A stretch of DNA of 64,000 bases from Parascedosporium putredinis (Eukaryota; Ascomycota; Sordariomycetes; Microascales; Microascaceae): positions 4,030,001 through 4,094,000 of the forward strand of contig CASHTG010000015.1 of assembly GCA_949357655.1 (NCBI GenBank), in the 5' to 3' direction. The first letter of the stretch is position 1. Every line of letters starts with the position of its first letter. The position numbers were made by a program, and so were the translations under genes. Positions 57,701 through 64,000 of this stretch are shown here, piece after piece. Below the pieces are notes generated by a model that had not been told where the DNA came from, made no database searches, and was given only the letters and a program-made list of their open reading frames with translations.

Positions 57701-60700
57701 CTCCTCTATGGGCGGCGTCGTGCCGTCGGCTGATTTCACCGATGCCCAAATCCTAGCCATGTCGGGCGGCGAGACTCTTCGGAGACAGACGCTCATCAGC
57801 GTCCAGGACAAGCGATTTGACTCGGTAAAGAGCTCGAAGCGTCTCATCCAGGCGCTGATTGACTCCAAACTCGCCGGACGCTTGCTCGTCAACCTTGTAC
57901 AATATCGACAGGCTGCCATTTACAAGACACCCGAGGACGAGGCCCACATCAAGTACCTCTCTTCCATGATTGACGACTCCAACCAGATCCTGACTCAATA
58001 TCTCGATCTCCTCCGCAGCAACCTCGAGCCTTCCGTCTTTGATTCTCTCGTCCCCGCCATCGACCGGCTGCTGGGCGATTTCGGCGTCGATGTCAGCCTC
58101 GCGTTCCTTGTCAGCCGACCCAGCCTGTCATTCCGCATGATGCCCAAGGAGGAGCAGGCAAAGGCGCAACTATCCCAAGCCGCAACCGACGACGGCGACG
58201 TGTCCATGGCGGATGCGGCCGCTTCGCAAGCCCAAGCCTCGGTTGATTCCGGAGACCTCGACGACAAGATGGAGGTGGACAAGAGGAAGCCTCGCAGGGC
58301 AGCCCACCCACCACCCAGGGCGGTGTCGGTAGCGGCCGTATCAACGACCCTTTCCTCGAAGTCTTGCAGCCGGTCATGGATACTCTGGAGCGGATCAAGG
58401 AGCCTACATTTTGGAAAGCTATCACGCCCGAGTTTTACACCATGTTCTGGGCGCTGCAGCTGGGCGACCTCTACGTCCCCGAGGAGTGGTACCAGAAGGA
58501 GGAGGACCGCGCCTACACCCAAGGCAAGGAGATTATGCGCGATCGTTCCGACATGACGAGGAACGGCATTACCAAGAAGGAAGAGAAACACAAGGCCCTA
58601 CTCGATGTCGTCATGAAGCTGGGCAAGGAAAAGGCGAGCCACCGCAAGGCCTTTGCGCGCAACAAGTTTTACATTACGCGCAGGTTCAAGACTTGGTTCC
58701 CCGCCGCTGACCAGGCCAAGCCTCGCCTCGTCTCCGACGCCATCCTCGAGCAGTGCCTGCTTCCCCGACTCGTACTGTCCGCTGGCGACGCCGAGTACTG
58801 CCACCGGGTCATTCGCTTCCTCCACGATTTCGCGTGCCCCAATTTCAGCCTGATGTCGCTTTACGAGCGCCTCTTCAACGCTAACCGGCTTCGAGCCATC
58901 ATTTTCACCTGCACCGTTCGCGAGGTGGAGCACTTTGGCCGTTTCCTCAAGTGCGTCCTCAGCGACCTGTCTCGCTGGCACAAGGATAAGGCGGTCTACG
59001 AAAAGGACGCTCTCCTGGGGCCCCAGGCGGGTCAGAAGGAACGCAACCTTCATGGGTTCGCGACCGCGTTTGACGGCGAGGGTAAGCCTACTGCCTTTGT
59101 CGAGCACGCCCAGTTCCGCGACACCCTATACGGCTGGCACAGGAACTTGAACACGGCGCTCAAGTCGTGCCTGGGCGGGATGGAGTGGATGCATATCCGC
59201 AATGCCATCACCGTCCTCAAGTGCGTCCTCGACTTTTCCCGGCCGTCGACTTCATGGCCCAGCAGTTTATCCGCCAGCTCAAGGCCATCACCGAGCGCGA
59301 GTCCGCCAAGCCCGGCGTCGACCATGCCGAGGCGGGCAACCGCGTCGATCTTTCGGTAGCAGCGCAAACGGCCTTGTCGGAGTTGCAGAAGCGCAAGTCC
59401 AAGTGGGTAATGGTGCAAGGATTCCGACCCAACACGGTAAGAGCTTCAATCTTTTTTTTCTGATCCCTTAACCAGCTTGTGCATGATCTAACTTTTTCAT
59501 CTTTTCTTTGTCTTAGAGCGGGGATTCTGGTCAAGATATTGCCCAAAATTCCAATCTTCGGCCCACGGCCAACGAGTTTAAGCCCGGCCGTGCTGGAAAG
59601 TAAGTACATGCTGCCCCTCGACTTTCTCTCGCCCATCGCCAATCATTGCGAGTTTCGACACCCGTGCTAACCAATCAACCTCGCAAAAAGAACGTCTACT
59701 AGCAAGGGACATGCAGCCGCGGAGGACGAAGATGGCGAGGTCAAGGACGGGGAAGACTCCAAGGCCAAACCGGGAGCCAGCAATACTTCCAAGGACACAC
59801 TACCTCCGCGACCGGATGCGAAGCCGGGCCTTCAGTCTCAAGGTCCTGGTTCGAATAAGCCGTCTCCCCGGCCTGCATCCGCCCAACTGGCCCGACAATC
59901 ACCAGCTCCCTCGGCCAATGCTAGTTCGACGGGTGGGCGAAATGACAAACCGGCAGCCCTGCCGGAGCGCCCCCACACGGACTCCCTATTCGACCAGATG
60001 TTCGTCTGCCAGGATACTTCCCTTCCGATCGTTTTGGGCAAGTACGAGGTGAGCATCGGGAGACTCGGGAGACATGGACAACACCCACGAGGGAGACAAG
60101 AGATGCTCGGCCTGCTCGGGATACACGTGAATCTCGAGAGCCGCGCGATGCTAGAGAAAAGGACCAAAGGGAAGCCCGCGATGCTACCAGGACCCCCGAT
60201 CCGTCTCGATTAGAGCGGCCCAGGGATCTACCCAACGCCGACCGGCGGACCTCAGACCACTCTACCCCTCGAGACAACAGGGACGCTAGGGATAGCCGGG
60301 ATAATAGGGAAGCCCGCGAAACCAAGGAGGCGAGAGAGACGCCTCGTCATTCCGATGCAGAGCGGGCTGGTCGAAACGATTCTGCCCGAAGGACAGAGCC
60401 GCATGATAGGGAATCTCGCCAACAACAACAACCCAGAGATAGACCGTCTGCTTCGCTCAATGGCCGCGGTCACAACAGCCCGAGGCCAAGGGATTCGGCG
60501 CCTGCTACCCCCACACCCGCATCCTCTAACCGGACCGACGCCCCAAGCTTGGGCATGAACCCTGAACGCGCAGCTCTCCTGAATAACGCGGACCGCGCCC
60601 GACCCGACGGGAGAGGCGGAAAGGACAACGACACAAACCCTCGTCCCCAAGAACCGGACCGGGCCGACATGATTAACCCTGCCCGCGCTGCCTTGATTGA

Positions 60701-62702
60701 CGGAGGAGGAGGAGCAGTAGGAGGAGGCGGAGTCGGAGGAGCGCAAGGCAGACGCGCAGATCGACCACCCCCTCGCGACGACGGTCGCGACAGGGGCCCG
60801 CGAGCACATTCGCCGAGGCGACGGGACCGCCCGCAAGACCAAGCGCCTCCTCAGGACGGAGGGCGCGACGACCGCCACGGCCGTGGCCCTCCTGCGTCGG
60901 TCCCCCAGCCTCCTTCAAGTGACCTGCGGGGCGGACCTCCTCGCGATTCCCGCGACAGCCGGGACAATCGTGATAGCCGTGACAACCGCGACAACCGTGA
61001 CAACCGCGACAGCCGTCCCGACCCAGCACAGTCTGCCGGTAGCCGAGGCGATAAGCGAAATGACCGCGAATCAAACAGACACCCAGATAATCGCCCTCTT
61101 CCCGGCGGCCACGGTGCTCCCCGCGATCCTCAGATGCAGACCATGGCGGAAGACCAGGGCCGTACCAGGATCAAAACTATGGGCGCCTCAATCCCATTCC
61201 CTCCGTGGCTGATATTCCGTCGGGCCCGAGAGGCCGTGTGCGAGGCGCAGCCCGCTCCGCATCTGGCGCTCCGCCTAACAACCCTCCGGGCGGCCGATCG
61301 GACGCGAGGTTTCCCAACAATAACAGCATTACTGGCAACAATGGTAACGAGACGGCGCCTTCTAGAGGACAAAGCCCCGACAGACACCCCCACGGGTCCG
61401 TCGTCCTCTCGCGGTCGCCGCGGTCAGTTCGAGGCTAACAGCCAAGGCATGAACCCTCCAGGGCCATCGACGCCGGCGCCGCCCTCGCACTCAGATCGCG
61501 GTCGCCAGGGACCTCCTGGCCCATCTCCCGCCTCGTCCTTTGGTGGCACGCCTTCGACTCAAGTTGGCGTCCACCCAGACAGGCTCTCTCAGATCGCTCC
61601 CCCGCCTCCCCGCCAAATAACGCCAACGCATCTCACGGCGGCTACAGCCGGCCTCCTATGCACCAAGGCCAGGACCGCGGTACGCCCTCGGGCGGTGGTT
61701 CGCGACACCCGTCGGGTAACTTTACGGGACCCAATACGCCAGACACCTCCAACAATAACACACCCATAGGCCCATCCGGCCCCGATCGTCTTCGGTCCGG
61801 AGGCCGGAGACAGCTTGCCGGAATCAACAACATGCTTCAGCAAGCCCAAGCCAACATGTCGGACTCTAGCCGCTCGCGGCGCAGCAGCCAGCGTACCAAT
61901 TTGGCTGGCTCGGACGCCCAGATCCTGACCGGGGCGTCGCCTGTATCCACACCGACCAAGGACGGGGAACAAGCCATTCGGCTGGAGGCAGGCGCTGATC
62001 GAGGATCTGCTAATGGAGATGGCCACAGTGGACGACCGGATGACCGGGGTCGTCGAGACCGTGACCGGTCCGAGAGGTCCGGACGGTCCAGGCGGAGCAG
62101 CCGGGAACGGGATCGGGATCGAGACCGAGAGCGTGATGCTCACCGAGACCGAGACCGAGATCGTGAGCGAGATCGCGAGAGGGACCGCAGCGCTGATCGA
62201 GAAAGGGACAAGGAGTCGCGCAATTACCGCGATCGTCGATCAGCGCCGTCTGGCACCCAGCCCCCGCTAGGGGTGGAAGAGACGAGCGCGAGTCATCCCG
62301 ACGCTCAGGTCGCGAGCCTACGGGCCGTGAACCCATGGGTCCTTCAGGATCCGTTAGAGACCCTCCGCCATCTTCGGGTCCCGGCGGTAGGGACCACGCG
62401 GGTGGCGGTGGCGGTGGTGGTGGAACCGGGGGTAGGGTCGGGGTGGAAGCGGCCCTCGCGATTCACGCCACCAGGGCGGTGAAGGCGGCCCTCCACCTGG
62501 GAGAGCCGAAGAATGGAACAATGCGGGCGGTGGCCGAGGTGGAGGCGGACATCGGGAGAGCCTCGGCGGTGGCGGTCGAGATCTGAACTCGCGAACGCGG
62601 GACGACCGCCGTGAGCCAAGGGATAATCGTGGCCGAAAGAGGCGGAGCGAAGAAGGCGCGGGGTCCATGTCCAACGAGCGAGAGAAACGACAGAGGCGAT
62701 AG
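54785..62702 (+). CDS. THO2: THO complex subunit 2 (many frameshifts)
   Basis: Tho2/THOC2 is the scaffold of the nuclear THO complex, which couples transcription to mRNA packaging and export and limits R-loops. A basic N-terminus (MPPKRKRPERASTDGGRP) leads to helical repeats with DLDVGRVLDVTLDVFAAVLI, LIKQFRFFIKFLR, LIWMSKTKTLPP, AAQLLGFKLRFYASEARDEE, LYPHLWPLDQDMDAVRDKKL, VWSLLSTYPTHVRYNLYAEW and MSKSL-like LSDMAKSLAKTSYSSPGVVF. The C-terminal domain has FWKAITPEFYTMFWALQLGD, YEKDALLGPQ and GWHRNLNTALKSCLGGMEWM. Two small introns (59437-59516 and 59600-59690) join in phase. A tail of roughly 1,000 residues rich in Arg, Asp, Ser and Pro ends in GRKRRRSEEGAGSMSNEREK and RQRR. At least a dozen frame changes are needed, including near 55005, 55680, 55880, 56000, 56155, 56275, 58310, 59235 and 59955, plus several in the tail. 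The total healed length is about 2,580 residues. Confidence 0.93.
60930..62240 (+). repeat. Arg-Asp/Arg-Glu repeat tracts in the THO2 tail
   Basis: Two coding tracts dominate: a run of Arg-Asp-Ser and Arg-Asp-Asn triplets at about 60940-61020, and alternating Arg-Asp/Arg-Glu dipeptides at about 62040-62220. They resemble the charged tails of RNA-associated proteins and are expected to be disordered. Their codons vary (CGA, CGC, CGT; GAC, GAT), so selection on the protein rather than simple slippage seems to keep them. Confidence 0.75.
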
Positions 62703-64000
62703 CATTAGCAGCCACGTTTCTCCCACCTAGGTCGGGCCCTATTGATCGAAAGACAGGCTCGGAAGCCAGGAGAAAGGGGAAAAGGAGAGGCTCGATTCAG
62801 ACCTTGAGAGGGAGATGAGAGAAGCCCGTGGCGGACGAAGACAAGGTGAAAAGCCCATTGAAGGAAGCCATCAGAGACAGTTGGGATAGACTACGATAAT
62901 CGGCGGTGGGGAGAGGACGTGCTAGCAGCGTTTACGTGCGTTCTGTGCGTCCTGTGTGTTTTTTATCTTCTTTTTCCTTTTTCCTTTTTCTTTTTTTCTT
63001 TATCTAGCACTAAAATGGGAAGACTGGAACGCAACGCACCATGGTTTGTTTCTTTATTTTTTATTTTTATCATGCTTCAAGCATCTACATCACCGCTCTT
63101 ATTTTCCTTCTTTGCTTTCATTCCTTCTCTTTTCCACCGTGTGTCCTCTAGTCGTCATTTTTTTCTTACATTTTCCTTTCCTGTCGGAGAAGGAGGGAAG
63201 GGAGCGGGGGTTCTCTTGTTTTATTAGTAGCCTTTTGAAGGAGGAAATACATTCTTTTCCAACTCCCGAGATTCTTCAAAGAGAAACTCCAAGCCCTTAT
63301 CGTGTCCCCCAAGCGTGAACGAAACGCCACTATACCTACGTCCTCCAATATCTTGGTGTGGCTTTCCTTTTCATGGGGATGCCCTCTACCTTTTAACCAA
63401 GCTATTGTCAGGCACAGATATTGTCTTTAGTCCACAACACATGCATACACAGCTGAGAATGGCATCTTGCAAAGTGCTACAAGGCTTCCCGAGGCACAAG
63501 AGGGGACAAATCAACCAAATGGGTGAATATTTTTATTGTTAAACATTTAGTGCTATCCACGGTATCACGGACCATGGTGCTGGTGGTATCTTCCAAAGTA
63601 CATACAACTCATAACGCCATAATGTGCCATCAAAAGCCGCCAAGTGACTAAGAAGCACAAGGCCATCCCAACGGAGCGAGTGCCCGTAATCCAGGGAGAA
63701 GGGAAAGGGGAGGGGACGGAAATAGAGAGAGGCGACTCTTCAAGAAGCGATGCCCTCGGCATACCAGACCGGGCCGGGCCGGTCGAGGAGGCAAGCTCCA
63801 TGTAAAAGTTCCCCTGAGTGAGACACGCTCGTTCAAAACAAAGGAAAAGAGATGCATAAATCAAGTGCAAGGATCGGAGGCTATGAGTAAAGGGAAAAAG
63901 AGAAGGAAAAACTAATATGCCCGTCCAAAGCTAGGGGAGATGGCTTTTGAGTCCGGGGGTGCATAGGCTCCCAATCATCACTCTGCTGCCTATCTAGCCC
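62703..64000. other. Region downstream of THO2 to the window end
   Basis: The first few hundred bases probably hold the THO2 3' untranslated region. A T/C-rich stretch lies at 62940-63180. Two overlapping minus-strand open frames at 63565-63870 have no recognisable family and are too short to support a gene. The window ends without a clear neighbour. Confidence 0.45.

Noticed and set aside
60930..61030. The repeated GACAACCGCGACAACCG-type units as a possible CRISPR or minisatellite array
   Set aside because: The units are in-frame codons for Arg-Asp-Asn/Ser repeats in the THO2 tail, with no spacer structure.
1067..62702. Programmed frameshifting or pseudogenisation as an explanation for the broken genes
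   Set aside because: Breaks occur in all core genes at many unrelated short homopolymers, without slippery-site structures, and the sequence between them is fully conserved. Consensus error is simpler.

Overview
This window is nuclear DNA of a filamentous ascomycete (Pezizomycotina, most likely Sordariomycetes; Hypocreales is a guess from how the proteins read). The evidence is large core eukaryotic proteins, short GT-AG introns with GTAAGT/GTATGT-like donors, pyrimidine-rich leaders, multi-kilobase intergenic regions and no operons. Twelve conserved protein genes can be supported, plus one weak candidate for a small secreted protein. I found no rRNA, tRNA, CRISPR array, transposase or biosynthetic cluster.

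Layout: ALG7 (+, first step of N-glycan precursor synthesis) faces SET3 (-, PHD+SET chromatin protein). After a 3.8 kb gap comes ADE12 (-, adenylosuccinate synthetase), divergent from an NPC2/ML-domain lipid-transfer protein (+). This converges on VMA7 (-, V-ATPase subunit F), which diverges from NUR1 (+, nuclear rim protein). About 10.9 kb without a recognisable gene then precedes a Zn(II)2Cys6 regulator (+). Next come a KDM8-like JmjC protein (+), an MIT-like/coiled-coil protein resembling NRBF2/Atg38 (-), a GRAM-VASt sterol-transfer protein of the Lam/Ltc family (+), MET2 (-, homoserine O-acetyltransferase) and THO2 (+, THO/TREX mRNA-export complex).

The genes serve separate housekeeping roles: glycosylation, purine and methionine synthesis, vacuolar acidification, sterol and lipid transfer, and chromatin and RNA biology. 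I see no sign that they form one pathway.

The dominant oddity is technical. Nearly every gene is broken by single-base frameshifts, and almost all are repaired by restoring one base, usually in a short homopolymer. Conserved family sequence resumes in the next frame at once. This is the mark of an under-polished long-read consensus rather than decay, so each CDS below is given as a genomic span with its likely exons and lesions. Real biological points include a 9-nt microexon next to a GC-AG intron in ADE12, a roughly 1 kb first intron in the GRAM-VASt gene, an acidic insertion inside the JmjC fold, and the long gene-poor region upstream of the zinc-cluster regulator. I found no convincing undescribed system.
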